DNA from: Alicyclobacillus kakegawensis NBRC 103104
Lineage (GTDB): Bacteria > Bacillota > Bacilli > Alicyclobacillales > Alicyclobacillaceae
Length of the DNA: 64,000 nucleotides
Reading direction: 5' to 3'
Assembly: GCF_001552655.1 (NCBI RefSeq)
Contig: NZ_BCRP01000007.1
Location: 120,486-184,485 of the forward strand
The translations under genes and the position numbers were made by a program. The notes beneath the pieces are model-generated. The model was not told the DNA's origin. It saw only the letters and a program-made list of their open reading frames with translations, and did not search any database. Positions 35,824-44,558 of the stretch are shown piece after piece; position 1 is the stretch's first letter, and each line of letters starts with the position of its first letter.

Positions 35824-36020
35824 CAGGAGCCGAAGCCATGTCCGACGGTATAGGGCCGTCGGACCGGTTCCAGACGGCGCCCCGCCGTCCTTTCCCCGTC
35901 ATCAGGTTTGCACTGGGGGCATATTATCATAATACTCAATTTTTTGTGTCGTGTATCATATGGATTGAACGCGGTTTCGACAGTTCTCGACTTTGGTCAT
36001 GTTGGGAGAGTGACTGAATC

Positions 36021-37394
36021 ATGGCAGGCCGTCCACGGCGGCACAATTCCCCCCATTCCACCGGCCGCGGCCGATCCGGTCGGTGGAAGCGCGCAATCGT
36101 CCTCGTCACTGTGGCGGCCTGCGCCGGTGTGGCCGGCGGGGCGTATTACGCGCTGCACCGGCCGTTGAAAACAGTTTCCGCTCCGAGCGGTTCGAAATAC
36201 ACGGACGTGGCGGAACAACCAAAAATCCCTGCGGATCCAAATAGAACCAACATCTTGCTCATCGGTTCCGACACGCGCCCGGGTCAGGTGGGTGGCAACA
36301 CCGACGTCTTGATATTATGCAGCATTGACCGGGCCCATCACCGAATTGAGATGCTCTCCATCCCGCGGGACACGAAGGTCACCTTCCCCGATGGCACGCA
36401 GGGCAAGATCAACGAAGCCCTTTCTCTCGGCGGCCCCGCCCTGACAGAACGAATGGTAAGCCAACTGTTAGACGTACATATTGACAATTATGCGCTCACC
36501 CACTTCGGCGGCCTGGTAAAAATCATCAACACGCTCGGCGGCATCCGGATTGATGTCCCGGAGCGCATGTACTACCGCACGGGAGACAAAGAATACGGCG
36601 TCATCAATCTTCAACCCGGGGTGCAAACCCTCAACGGCGCCCAAGCCTTGGGGTTCGTCCGTTTCCGCCACGACCGTCTCGGCGACATCGGGCGCACCCA
36701 GCGGCAGCAGGAATTCTTGAAGGCACTCTCCCACAAGCTTATGGATCCAGCCAACATCGTGCGTCTGCCGCAATTGGTCCGGGAGTTTTGGGGAACGATT
36801 GACACCGACATGAGCCTGGCCCAGGTGATACACCTAGCCACCCAAGCGACAAGTTTCAAGCAGTATCCAGTGGTCAGTGAAACCCTGCCGGGGTCGTTCC
36901 ACAACCCAGATCCCAACATCCCCCATGACGCCAGCTATTGGATTGTCAATCCGGCGGAAGCGCGCTATGCCGCCAAGGGCCTGCTGGACAACGGAATACA
37001 TGTCACGAACCCGGTGCAAGACCCGTACATCACAGAGCATTGGAGCCCGGCGGACGGAATGGGCGCACAGGCCCGCCTCCGCTCGGCTGCCACAACCGCT
37101 GGAACACAGCCAAATGGTAACACAACCTCGGTCAGCACAAATTCAGACGCTTCCAACGACAACCCAAACGCGGCGGGAGGAACTCCGCCGTATCCAGGGG
37201 CGGTCAAGATGGTGGTGACCGGACAAGCCATTAATGTGCGTTCAGGACCGGGAACCAATTATGCGGTGGTGGCGTCGGCCGCGGCCGGGGAAGTGGTTTG
37301 GAAACTCGAGGAGTTCAACGGATGGGACAAGATTCAACTGCCCGAGGGAGCTATCGGCTACGTGGCCAGCTGGTTGCTGCGACCAAGCCCGTGA
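36021..37394 (+). CDS. LytR-CpsA-Psr (LCP) family protein with C-terminal SH3 domain
   Basis: 457 residues. A basic N-terminus and one membrane helix (about 24-43) precede the LCP catalytic domain (about 78-255: NILLIGSDTR, SIPRDTKV, RFRHDRLGDIGRTQRQQ). LCP enzymes attach teichoic acid or capsule from undecaprenyl carriers to peptidoglycan. A Ser/Thr/Asn-rich linker leads to a bacterial SH3 domain (about 392-455: AINVRSGPGTNYAVV) that likely binds the wall. An LCP protein fits with the teichoic-acid-like genes at 18-26 kb. Confidence 0.93.
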   Translation: MAGRPRRHNSPHSTGRGRSGRWKRAIVLVTVAACAGVAGGAYYALHRPLKTVSAPSGSKYTDVAEQPKIPADPNRTNILLIGSDTRPGQVGGNTDVLILCSIDRAHHRIEMLSIPRDTKVTFPDGTQGKINEALSLGGPALTERMVSQLLDVHIDNYALTHFGGLVKIINTLGGIRIDVPERMYYRTGDKEYGVINLQPGVQTLNGAQALGFVRFRHDRLGDIGRTQRQQEFLKALSHKLMDPANIVRLPQLVREFWGTIDTDMSLAQVIHLATQATSFKQYPVVSETLPGSFHNPDPNIPHDASYWIVNPAEARYAAKGLLDNGIHVTNPVQDPYITEHWSPADGMGAQARLRSAATTAGTQPNGNTTSVSTNSDASNDNPNAAGGTPPYPGAVKMVVTGQAINVRSGPGTNYAVVASAAAGEVVWKLEEFNGWDKIQLPEGAIGYVASWLLRPSP

Positions 37395-37490
37395 CAGGGG
37401 CACGAAAGCGATAGCACGCTCCAAGCCCTGCCGCCACCGCTTTCTTGGCGCGCCGTCCCGTCAAACAACGCGATGCAGGCGCCAGAGGCC

Positions 37491-37802
37491 TCACGGCCAC
37501 CAGCTCCCGTGATACACCTGCATGCTCCATGGGTCCAACCATTCCGGGTGAACCACCGGAAGCGGATACCAAGGCCCCCCCACCGGATAGGCAGCAGCCG
37601 CCTGTGCCTTCGCGAGGGACTTCGCTCGCGCCCACTGGGCGGCTGCCCCGTCCCGGCGATGGGGTTCATAGGCGTGGGCGCGCAGCCACCAAGGCATCAG
37701 ATCCACCGGTCGCCCGTACCAGTACGGATAACTCCAGGTGGGTGCCCATTCATTGGATTCCGGCATGTACCCGGTAGCCCAGCCCGGACGAACCTTAAAC
37801 AT
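37491..37802 (-). CDS. Tryptophan-rich protein, predicted sporulation-specific
   Basis: 103 residues from the ATG at 37802, eight bases after GGGAGG; the frame extends upstream without a better start. By count 12 residues are Trp, with many Pro and Tyr (WSYPYWYGRPVDLMPWW; GPWYPLPVVHPEW) and one Ala/Lys-rich helical stretch (WARAKSLAKAQAAAAY). It has no membrane segment, signal peptide or Cys. Upstream is a sequence matching a sigma-K promoter, so a spore coat or crust component is the best guess. Not recognised as any known family. Confidence 0.68.
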   Translation of the reverse strand: MFKVRPGWATGYMPESNEWAPTWSYPYWYGRPVDLMPWWLRAHAYEPHRRDGAAAQWARAKSLAKAQAAAAYPVGGPWYPLPVVHPEWLDPWSMQVYHGSWWP

Positions 37803-37851
37803 TCCCTGCGCCTCCCTGTCCATCGCGGCGAGCGATGGGTCAGTTTCTCTG

Positions 37852-37881
37852 TAGCCTATGTCAGGAGACGGCAATCGGGTT
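37852..37881 (-). promoter_or_regulatory. Sigma-K-type promoter of the Trp-rich gene
   Basis: On the minus strand AACC (37881-37878), 17 bases, then CATAGGCTA (37860-37852), a perfect CATAnnnTA. It lies about 45 bases upstream of the ribosome binding site region. Confidence 0.6.
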
Positions 37882-37919
37882 CCCCGAGCCTACGCAGGCC
37901 GGCACAAATCGCGCGCACA

Positions 37920-38414
37920 TCACTTGCACGGATACTCTGGCGCCTCCGAACGCACACCATCTTGTTCCCATTCATTCTCCTTGACGGCATCTTCTATCAA
38001 ATCGACCACACGTTGCAGGATGCGGAGCAGCGTCGCCGCGTCATCAGGCCCCAGTTGCTCCAAGATACTGCGCCACTTTTGGATGCGAACGGATCGGATA
38101 TGTTCGAGCTTTTGCTTGCCTTGATTGGTTATGGCGATGTATACCACGCGTCGATCTTCCTCGGACCGCGTCCTGTCGACAAAGCCCGACTTCACCAACT
38201 CGTCGCATACCTGAGTGACAGCGCCCGGGCTCAACCCGACGACACGGGCCAAATCCGAAGCCTTGGCTCGGTCACACGCGTCGAGATAGCGCAAGATGAA
38301 CATCTCGCTGGTCGTCAAACCGAACTTTTTCACCTGCGAGTGTACATGCGCTATCTGCTGAAACCGAGACATGATGTCCTCGAACTGGCGAATCCAGTAT
38401 GCCCCCGCATCCAT
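37920..38414 (-). CDS. MarR-family transcriptional regulator
   Basis: 164 residues. Winged helix: MFILRYLDACDRAKASDLAR, recognition helix SPGAVTQVCDELVKSGFVDR, and wing RSEEDRRVVYIAIT. The ATG follows GGGAGTGG. It stands alone between the Trp-rich gene and the corA terminator. The target is unknown. Confidence 0.92.
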   Translation of the reverse strand: MDAGAYWIRQFEDIMSRFQQIAHVHSQVKKFGLTTSEMFILRYLDACDRAKASDLARVVGLSPGAVTQVCDELVKSGFVDRTRSEEDRRVVYIAITNQGKQKLEHIRSVRIQKWRSILEQLGPDDAATLLRILQRVVDLIEDAVKENEWEQDGVRSEAPEYPCK

Positions 38415-38510
38415 TTGCGTTCACCACTCCCACGCTTTCTCGCTATATATTTTAGCAACCAAACAATCCTGGAAGCAACTGTCCCACGTCCCTCCGGGGA
38501 CAGGAACGAC

Positions 38511-38543
38511 AAAAAAAGACCGGCTCCAGACACGAGGAGCCGG
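38511..38543 (-). terminator. Terminator of corA
   Basis: CCGGCTCC/GGAGCCGG stem (38520-38527 and 38536-38543) followed on the minus strand by TCTTTTTTT. Confidence 0.88.
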
Positions 38544-38603
38544 GAGCGCTTATTTCCAGTATGGCAGTCCACGACGGCCTGATACCCGCAAAGTGAACCT
38601 GGG

Positions 38604-39575
38604 CTAGATCCATTTCCGCCGTCGGAATGCCCGAATCATGATCCAGGTGATGACCAGGAGCCCGGCGGTCACAATCACAGTTGCCAGCCAACGCCTTTGG
38701 AACGGAATCGGCACGTTCATGCCGAAGTAACCCGTGATCAGCGTCAGGGTGGCAGTCACCGTGGTAATGACCGTCAACACCCGCATCGTCTCGTTGGTCT
38801 TGGCCGAGACCAACGACGAATACGTGTCCAACGCGCCTGAAACCAAGTCGCCGAACACCTCGATAGAGTCGGAGATCCGTTCGAGATGATCCGTGAGGTC
38901 CATATAGTAAGGAATGTTCTCTTCCTTGACCGCGAACGAGTATGCCGAACCCACGTTTTGAAAGATTCGCTTCTTGGGCTGCACCACCCGACGAATCAGG
39001 ACAATCGTTCGTTTTAGAGACAGAAACTCCTCGGTGATTTCCATGGCCGGGTGCTCATACATCTCGTCCTCCAACTCGTCGATACGGGCGGAAATCCGTT
39101 CCATGATGGGAAAGTACTCATCGGTTATCCCGTCGACAATCGAGTACAGAAGAAAATCCGGTCCCTTGTTCATGTGGAACGAATCCCGCAGCGACTGGGC
39201 GGCAATGCGGCCGATAGGCTGAACGGGGTGCCGATGCACGGTGACAATGTAGTTTTTCGCCAAGAATACGTTGAGTTCTTCCGTGGTGACCTCGCGTTCA
39301 CTCTCTTCATCGTACTTCAGGGCGTGAAACGTAAAAAAATAATATTCATCATACCGATCCACCTTGGATCGCGGCGAATCGTGCAAACAGTCTTCAATGG
39401 CCAAGGGATGGAAATCAAACTTGGCGGCCACCCACTTCAGTTCATCCAGGGTGCAATTGTAGAGGTCTATCCATAACAAGCTGTTTTCGTCGGCGAGCAA
39501 ATCCTGCAGGCGCGAAAGGTCCACGTCATGATACATTCGCTGATCTTGATGGTTGTAAAAATAAGTCTTGATCAT
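38604..39575 (-). CDS. corA: CorA-family magnesium/divalent cation channel
   Basis: 323 residues from the ATG at 39575, eight bases after GGAGG. A long soluble alpha/beta and helical N-terminal part is followed by two C-terminal membrane helices separated by the selectivity motif GMN (in GYFGMNVPIP). The C-terminus is basic (RAFRRRKWI), as typical for CorA. Confidence 0.95.
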   Translation of the reverse strand: MIKTYFYNHQDQRMYHDVDLSRLQDLLADENSLLWIDLYNCTLDELKWVAAKFDFHPLAIEDCLHDSPRSKVDRYDEYYFFTFHALKYDEESEREVTTEELNVFLAKNYIVTVHRHPVQPIGRIAAQSLRDSFHMNKGPDFLLYSIVDGITDEYFPIMERISARIDELEDEMYEHPAMEITEEFLSLKRTIVLIRRVVQPKKRIFQNVGSAYSFAVKEENIPYYMDLTDHLERISDSIEVFGDLVSGALDTYSSLVSAKTNETMRVLTVITTVTATLTLITGYFGMNVPIPFQRRWLATVIVTAGLLVITWIMIRAFRRRKWI

Positions 39576-39656
39576 GGACCTCGCCTCCTCGTATTGCTGC
39601 CATTTCGACATTATATTCTGCCTTATTGGCTGCCGTCAAACCTCGGGACCATCTGC

Positions 39657-40889
39657 TCACGTGCGATAATCGGCGTTGATGCGCACGTAGTCGTAAGTCA
39701 GGTCGCACCCCCAGGCGACGGCCGTCCCGTCCCCCGCGTCCAGCGTCACACACACCTGCACTTCGTCGGCGCTCAATACCCGCGTAGCCTCTGCTTCCGA
39801 GAAGGGCACCGGTTCCCCCTTCTCCAGCAGCAAAACCTGGCCATAGGGGCTCACAAACTCCACGCGCACCCGCTGCGGGTTGAATTGCACCCCGCTGTAT
39901 CCGAGAGCCGCCAGCACCCGTCCCCAGTTGGCATCGCGACCAAACATCGCAGACTTGACCAGATTCGAGGACACCACCGATTTGGCCAAACGCCGCGCTG
40001 CCTCGGTGTCCTGGGCGCCGACAACTTTGACCTCCAGCAGCTTGGTGGCTCCCTCCCCATCGCGGGCAATCTGCTTCGCCAACGAGACCATGACCGCTGT
40101 CAACGCCCGCGAAAACTCCGCATAGGCCTCCGATTCTCGGGCAATGGCCACCCCGGACGCGCCGTTGGCCAGGACAAACACAGTGTCATTGGTGCTGGTG
40201 TCGCCGTCGATGGAAAGCATGTTGAAGGAAACGTCGACCCCGTCCGCCAGGGCTGTCTGCAGCACATCGGGCGCCACCTCTGCATCCGTCGTGAGAACGG
40301 CCAACATCGTAGCCATGTTGGGATGAATCATCCCCGACCCCTTGGCCATCCCCCCTATGGTCACGGTTCTGCCCTGCAGCGGAAAACGGATGGCCGCCTG
40401 CTTCATCACCGTGTCGGTCGTGCGAATCGCGTCCGCCGCCCGGGCGTCTACAGCCGGCCCCCGCGCCAAGGCAGCACCCAAACGTCCCATTCCTTCCAAT
40501 ACGAGATCCATGGGCAGGGGCACGCCAATCACGCCGGTGGAGGCCACCAACACTTCCTCCGGCTGTACGGACAGGAGACGGGCCGCTGTTTCCGCCATCA
40601 CCCGGACGTCGGCATCGCCTCGCCGGCCCGTGCAGGCGTTCGCGTTGCCACTGTTCAGCAGCACGGCACGCGCGCGGCCGCGCCTATGGACGATGGAGCG
40701 GGACCAATGAACGGGCGCGGCTTGTACAACGTTGGTCGTAAACACGCCTGCTGCGCTCGCTTCTGCCTCGCTCAAGACCACAGCCAGGTCATCTGCCCCC
40801 GAATCCTTGACTCCCGCCCGCGCGGCCGCGGCCAAGAACCCTTGCGGCGCCGTCACGCCACCATGCATCCATTCCATGTCTTCGTGCAC
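39657..40889 (-). CDS. argJ: Bifunctional ornithine acetyltransferase / N-acetylglutamate synthase
   Basis: Recycles the acetyl group in arginine synthesis. The 410-residue proenzyme self-cleaves before Thr194 (KGSGMIHPNMATML), giving alpha and beta chains. GVTAPQGF at the N-terminus and NSGNANACTG are also conserved. The start is uncertain: GTG at 40889 has no good ribosome binding site, and ATGs 4 and 7 codons later are alternatives. No argC, argB or argD is adjacent. Confidence 0.93.
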   Translation of the reverse strand: MHEDMEWMHGGVTAPQGFLAAAARAGVKDSGADDLAVVLSEAEASAAGVFTTNVVQAAPVHWSRSIVHRRGRARAVLLNSGNANACTGRRGDADVRVMAETAARLLSVQPEEVLVASTGVIGVPLPMDLVLEGMGRLGAALARGPAVDARAADAIRTTDTVMKQAAIRFPLQGRTVTIGGMAKGSGMIHPNMATMLAVLTTDAEVAPDVLQTALADGVDVSFNMLSIDGDTSTNDTVFVLANGASGVAIARESEAYAEFSRALTAVMVSLAKQIARDGEGATKLLEVKVVGAQDTEAARRLAKSVVSSNLVKSAMFGRDANWGRVLAALGYSGVQFNPQRVRVEFVSPYGQVLLLEKGEPVPFSEAEATRVLSADEVQVCVTLDAGDGTAVAWGCDLTYDYVRINADYRT

Positions 40890-41019
40890 CCACCATTCCG
40901 GAAATCTTTCAGAACCCTATTCGGTGTCCACCGCGACCTGCGTCACACACGTGTATAGGTTACTACCTCAGACCATGGCCGGTCGAGAGAAAAATTAGCG
41001 TTCAGACAAAAAAGTGTGG

Positions 41020-41048
41020 AACCTCGCCAGGAAAACGCCCATATCCTA
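41020..41048 (+). promoter_or_regulatory. Sigma-K-type promoter of the polysaccharide deacetylase gene
   Basis: AACC (41020-41023), exactly 16 bases, CATATCCTA (41040-41048): both match the mACm-N16-CATAnnnTA consensus. The AGGAGG site follows 12 bases later. Confidence 0.62.
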
Positions 41049-41074
41049 AAGGCGATAATAAGGAGGTTTTGCAA

Positions 41075-41824
41075 TTGGTCACAGGCGACGGATGGGTATG
41101 GCACCATCAGCAGCCCGTGCCGCATGAACACGGCACAGAGAGCTCAAGCGAGCGCCCTCCCAGGTCGCAGCACATTGACTGGCACGGCCGATATCCCGGT
41201 CTGGTCCTGCTAAACGGCCCCGACCAGCGGCGGACCGTGGCCCTGACCTTCGACGACGGACCCGACGACAAATGGACCCCACGCATCTTGTCTGTGTTGT
41301 CCGATTTGCGGGTGAAGGCGACGTTCTGCTGTGTCGGACAGCGGGTGAAGGACCATCCCGATGTCCTGAAACGAATCGTGCGCGCGGGACACGTGGTGGC
41401 CAACCACAGCTATCACCACCCCAACCTGACCAAACTGCCCAAAGAGCGTATTCGCACTGAAATCACCACAACCAACGAGGCCATCATGCGCACAGTCAAC
41501 CTGAGCCCACGATTTGTGCGTCCGCCCTATGGGGCCATCAATCGCACCGTGATCGACGTGATTCAGGAACTGGACATGAAACTGCTGTTCTGGAATGTCG
41601 ACAGTCTCGATTGGTCGGGGTTAACCAGCGCCCAAGTGGCGAGCAACGTGCTGTCGCACATTACGCCAGAAGCCATCGTCCTCATGCACTCCGCCGGTGG
41701 ACGAGGGGAAAGCTTGCAGGGCACAGTGGACGCTCTGCCCCATATCGTTCAGGTGCTCCGTCGAGAGGGTTATACGTTTTCCACCATTTCCGAACTGCTC
41801 GGGGAACCCGCCTATCAAACCTGA
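41075..41824 (+). CDS. Polysaccharide deacetylase (NodB-fold), no export signal
   Basis: 249 residues, CE4 family. The metal/active-site motifs are complete: TFDDGPD (from 58), HSYHH (111-115), RPPYGAINR, WNVDSLDW and VLMHS. The start is TTG at 41075, eight bases after AGGAGG. The N-terminus is polar and His-rich, with no signal peptide or membrane helix, unlike most peptidoglycan deacetylases. The sigma-K-like promoter suggests expression in the late mother cell, where export may not be needed to reach the forespore surface. Confidence 0.9.
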   Translation: MVTGDGWVWHHQQPVPHEHGTESSSERPPRSQHIDWHGRYPGLVLLNGPDQRRTVALTFDDGPDDKWTPRILSVLSDLRVKATFCCVGQRVKDHPDVLKRIVRAGHVVANHSYHHPNLTKLPKERIRTEITTTNEAIMRTVNLSPRFVRPPYGAINRTVIDVIQELDMKLLFWNVDSLDWSGLTSAQVASNVLSHITPEAIVLMHSAGGRGESLQGTVDALPHIVQVLRREGYTFSTISELLGEPAYQT

Positions 41825-42042
41825 CCCCGCGGCCCGGCCGCGGATTGGCCCGGGGCGTCGGCCGGTCCGGCCTCGGCAAGGCACAGGCCGCCCAAGGCGC
41901 TGCTTGCCCCTCGACCCCCGGGTTGTCCACGGGCCCGGCTTTTATAATAAAATAGGAATGGTTCCCCGAGCCCTTCGAACGCGTTCGCGCGGCCAGGGGA
42001 CAAGCCGTTGGGTGCACGTCTGTCATGTTGGGGAGGTTGCGA

Positions 42043-42837
42043 ATGGATTATCAGGAAATTCAATATCAGGTCGATGGCGCCGTTGCCACTGTGACCTTGA
42101 ACCGTCCAGACGCCTTGAACGCGCTGACGCAAACCATGCGCCGCGAGTTGCTGCACGCGCTGGACCGGGTGGCCAAGGACCCGAATATTCGGGCTGTGCT
42201 CATAACGGGAGCCGGACGCGCCTTTTGCGTCGGCCAGGATGTGCGGGAACTGGCTGACTATTACGAGGCCAACGGTCCGGAGCTGGGCCGCGTGGTCGAG
42301 GAGGAGTACATACCGATTGTCCGGCGCCTGCGTTCGCTGCCACAACCCACTGTGGCTCTGGTCAACGGCGCGGCTGTCGGCGGCGGCCTGGCATTGGTGT
42401 TGGCCGCAGATTTTCGCATCCTGCACAGCAAATCCCTTCTCTCGCCGGTGTTCGTGAAAGTGGGACTGGCCCCCGACACGGCGGTCACCTTCCTGCTCTC
42501 CCGTGCCATCGGCTACGCCCGCGCCCTGTCCCTCACGCTGCGTGGCAGCGCACTGAAGCCTGAGGAGGCTGTCGATCTGGGGCTCGCGGCCCAAGTCAAC
42601 GCTTCTCTGGATGAGGCGTGGGAGGAGGCGCGCACCCTGCTGGCCGAGCTGGCGGCTGGTCCGACTCGGGCTTATGCAGAAATCCGCCGCTTGTACGACC
42701 TGGCAGCTGCACATTCCTTGGAGGAAACCGTGGTATTCGAACGGGAAGCCCAAGACCGACTGGCGAGGACACAGGATCACCAAGAGGCGGTCAGGGCGTT
42801 TCTGGAAAAACGCGAGCCCCACTTCACGGGCCAATGA
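42043..42837 (+). CDS. Crotonase-family enzyme (PaaG/EchA20/BadI-like), first gene of ring-catabolism-like operon
   Basis: 264 residues, ATG after GGGGAGG. Crotonase fold: AFCVGQDVREL and an oxyanion glycine run (NGAAVGGGLALVLAADFRI). The first hydratase glutamate is absent (Leu in GGGLALVLA), and the second site reads VGLAPDTAVTFLLSRAIG, with the Asp seen in PaaG-type isomerases. This points to isomerase or C-C hydrolase chemistry rather than hydration. In alicyclic and steroid ring pathways a crotonase of this type (BadI, EchA20) opens a ring of a beta-keto-CoA. The exact substrate is inference. Confidence 0.85.
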   Translation: MDYQEIQYQVDGAVATVTLNRPDALNALTQTMRRELLHALDRVAKDPNIRAVLITGAGRAFCVGQDVRELADYYEANGPELGRVVEEEYIPIVRRLRSLPQPTVALVNGAAVGGGLALVLAADFRILHSKSLLSPVFVKVGLAPDTAVTFLLSRAIGYARALSLTLRGSALKPEEAVDLGLAAQVNASLDEAWEEARTLLAELAAGPTRAYAEIRRLYDLAAAHSLEETVVFEREAQDRLARTQDHQEAVRAFLEKREPHFTGQ

Positions 42838-42881
42838 ACCATCGCCCAACGCGGGGAACACATCGGAAAGGGGAAAATCAC

Positions 42882-43673
42882 ATGCACAAACCCATGCTGC
42901 CCAATGACACGTTCCGTGGCCAGACCGCCGTGATTACCGGCGGCGGCACGGGCATCGGCTTCGCAATCGCCAAATATCTGGCGAACCTGGGAGCGCGCGT
43001 GGTCCTGGCCAGTCGCAAGGCCGAACACCTGGACAAAGCCGTCGCGGAAATCCAGGACGCCGGGGGCGAAGCGTTCGCCGTACCGACCGACGTCCGCGAC
43101 CCGGAGCAGGTCGACCGCTTGATGAACACGGCGGTGGAGAAAACCGGACGGCTGGACATCCTCGTCAACTCGGCAGCCGGGAACTTCATCGTGGACAGCG
43201 AGAAGCTTTCCGTCAACGGCTGGAACGCCGTCGTGGGGTCCGTGCTCAACGGCACCTTTTACTGCACGCGGGCGGCCGGCCTCAAGATGATTGAGTCGAA
43301 AAACGGAGGCCGCATCCTCTCCATCGTCGCCAGCTACGCGTGGACCGGCGGCCCGCGGACCGTTCATTCGGTGGCGGCCAAAGCGGGGGTCGTCGCCATG
43401 ACGCGCACACTGGCTGTGGAGTGGGCGCATTATGGTATCCGAGTGAACGCCGTTTGCCCGGGTCCGACCGACACCGAAGGCGCACGTCCGCTGTGGGCCG
43501 ATCCGGCCGACGAAGAGCGCCTGAAGGCCAAGATCCCGGTCGGCCGTTTTGCCGATCCGTCCGAAATCGCCAACGCCGCCACCTATCTGCTCTCTCCCTA
43601 CGCGGATTTTGTCAACGGAGAGGTCTTTGTGATTGACGGTGGAGAATGGCTCGGAAAGGGTTTGACCTCATGA
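42882..43673 (+). CDS. Short-chain dehydrogenase/reductase, 2,4-dienoyl-CoA reductase-like
   Basis: 263 residues from the ATG at 42882 (AAAGGGG upstream). The NADP-binding TGGGTGIG and the NSAAGNFI segment are typical of the peroxisomal-type 2,4-dienoyl-CoA reductases. The usual catalytic Tyr-x3-Lys is replaced by VHSVAAK, as in that subfamily, which lacks the Tyr. The fold ends with FVIDGGEWL. The next gene overlaps its stop by 4 bases (ATGA). Confidence 0.88.
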   Translation: MHKPMLPNDTFRGQTAVITGGGTGIGFAIAKYLANLGARVVLASRKAEHLDKAVAEIQDAGGEAFAVPTDVRDPEQVDRLMNTAVEKTGRLDILVNSAAGNFIVDSEKLSVNGWNAVVGSVLNGTFYCTRAAGLKMIESKNGGRILSIVASYAWTGGPRTVHSVAAKAGVVAMTRTLAVEWAHYGIRVNAVCPGPTDTEGARPLWADPADEERLKAKIPVGRFADPSEIANAATYLLSPYADFVNGEVFVIDGGEWLGKGLTS

Positions 43674-44467
43674 ACGACTTGCTGACTGGAAAGATTGCCC
43701 TGATCACGGGGAGTTCACGCGGTATTGGCCGCGCCTCCGCGATCGCCATGGCGCAGGCGGGCGCGGACGTGGTGGTGCATTACAATCGGCAGGCCGACTT
43801 GGCGCAGGAGGTTGTCCAGGAGATTCAATCCCTAGGCCGGCGCAGCGTGGCGGTCCAGGCCAACCTGGAATCCAGCGAGGACATCGAGCGGATGTTTCAG
43901 GTGGTCGGCGAAACCTACGGCCGGCTTGATGTCTTCATGGCCAACGCCGCCGCCACCGCGTTCAAACCGGTGCTGCAGATGAAGCCGCATCACATCGACC
44001 GAACCTACCGTCTGTTGATCAACGCACTCGTAACCTCTGTCCAACTGGCGGTACCGCTCATGCAGGGTCGGGAAGGCCGCATCATCACCGTCACCGGGCA
44101 CGGAACCGACTTCACCCTGCCGCTGTACGGATCCATCGGATCGGCCAAGGCGGCCGTGGAGGCCCTGACTCGCTACCTGTCCTATGAACTGGGGCCGCAC
44201 GGCATCACCTGCAACGCATTGGCTCCTGGTGTCGTGGCAACCGATTCGGCCCGCTACTACATGGGCGATTCGTACGCCGAGTTTGAGCGCGAGGTGAGCC
44301 GGCAGACCCCGCTCGGACGGTTGGCCACACCGAAAGACGTGGCCGACGTCGCCGTCTTTTTGGCCAGCGACCTGTCCCGCTTCATCACCGGCCAGGTGAT
44401 ACGGGTGGACGGTGGACTGACCCATACCTCCGGGCCGTTTGAGACCACTAAGGACCTGCGCCCGTAA
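43670..44467 (+). CDS. Short-chain dehydrogenase/reductase, FabL-like (Tyr-x6-Lys)
   Basis: 265 residues, start overlapping the previous stop. TGSSRGIGRA binds the cofactor. The active site reads YGSIGSAK, a Tyr-x6-Lys spacing that is the mark of FabL-type enoyl-ACP reductases and is unusual among SDRs. The following ALTRYLSYELGPHGI is also FabL-like. In this operon it more likely reduces an enoyl-CoA than enoyl-ACP, but that is inference. Confidence 0.88.
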   Translation: MNDLLTGKIALITGSSRGIGRASAIAMAQAGADVVVHYNRQADLAQEVVQEIQSLGRRSVAVQANLESSEDIERMFQVVGETYGRLDVFMANAAATAFKPVLQMKPHHIDRTYRLLINALVTSVQLAVPLMQGREGRIITVTGHGTDFTLPLYGSIGSAKAAVEALTRYLSYELGPHGITCNALAPGVVATDSARYYMGDSYAEFEREVSRQTPLGRLATPKDVADVAVFLASDLSRFITGQVIRVDGGLTHTSGPFETTKDLRP

Positions 44468-44488
44468 AACGGCTGCTCGACAGCCTAT

Positions 44489-44526
44489 GGCTGTTGCAGG
44501 CCAACCTGTCACGCCCTGCAACAGCC
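44489..44526 (+). promoter_or_regulatory. Intra-operon hairpin
   Basis: Perfect 12-base-pair inverted repeat GGCTGTTGCAGG/CCTGCAACAGCC with a 14-base loop, in the 91-base gap before the CoA-transferase subunit gene. No U-tract follows, so it may be an mRNA processing or stability element rather than a terminator. Confidence 0.55.
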
Positions 44527-44558
44527 GATATTTCAGTGTGCCAAGGAAGGTGACCCGA

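Noticed and set aside
41825..41880. GC-rich palindromes after the deacetylase gene as a terminator
   Set aside because: CCGCGGCC/GGCCGCGG is a perfect palindrome but has a one-base loop and no U-tract; too weak to call.
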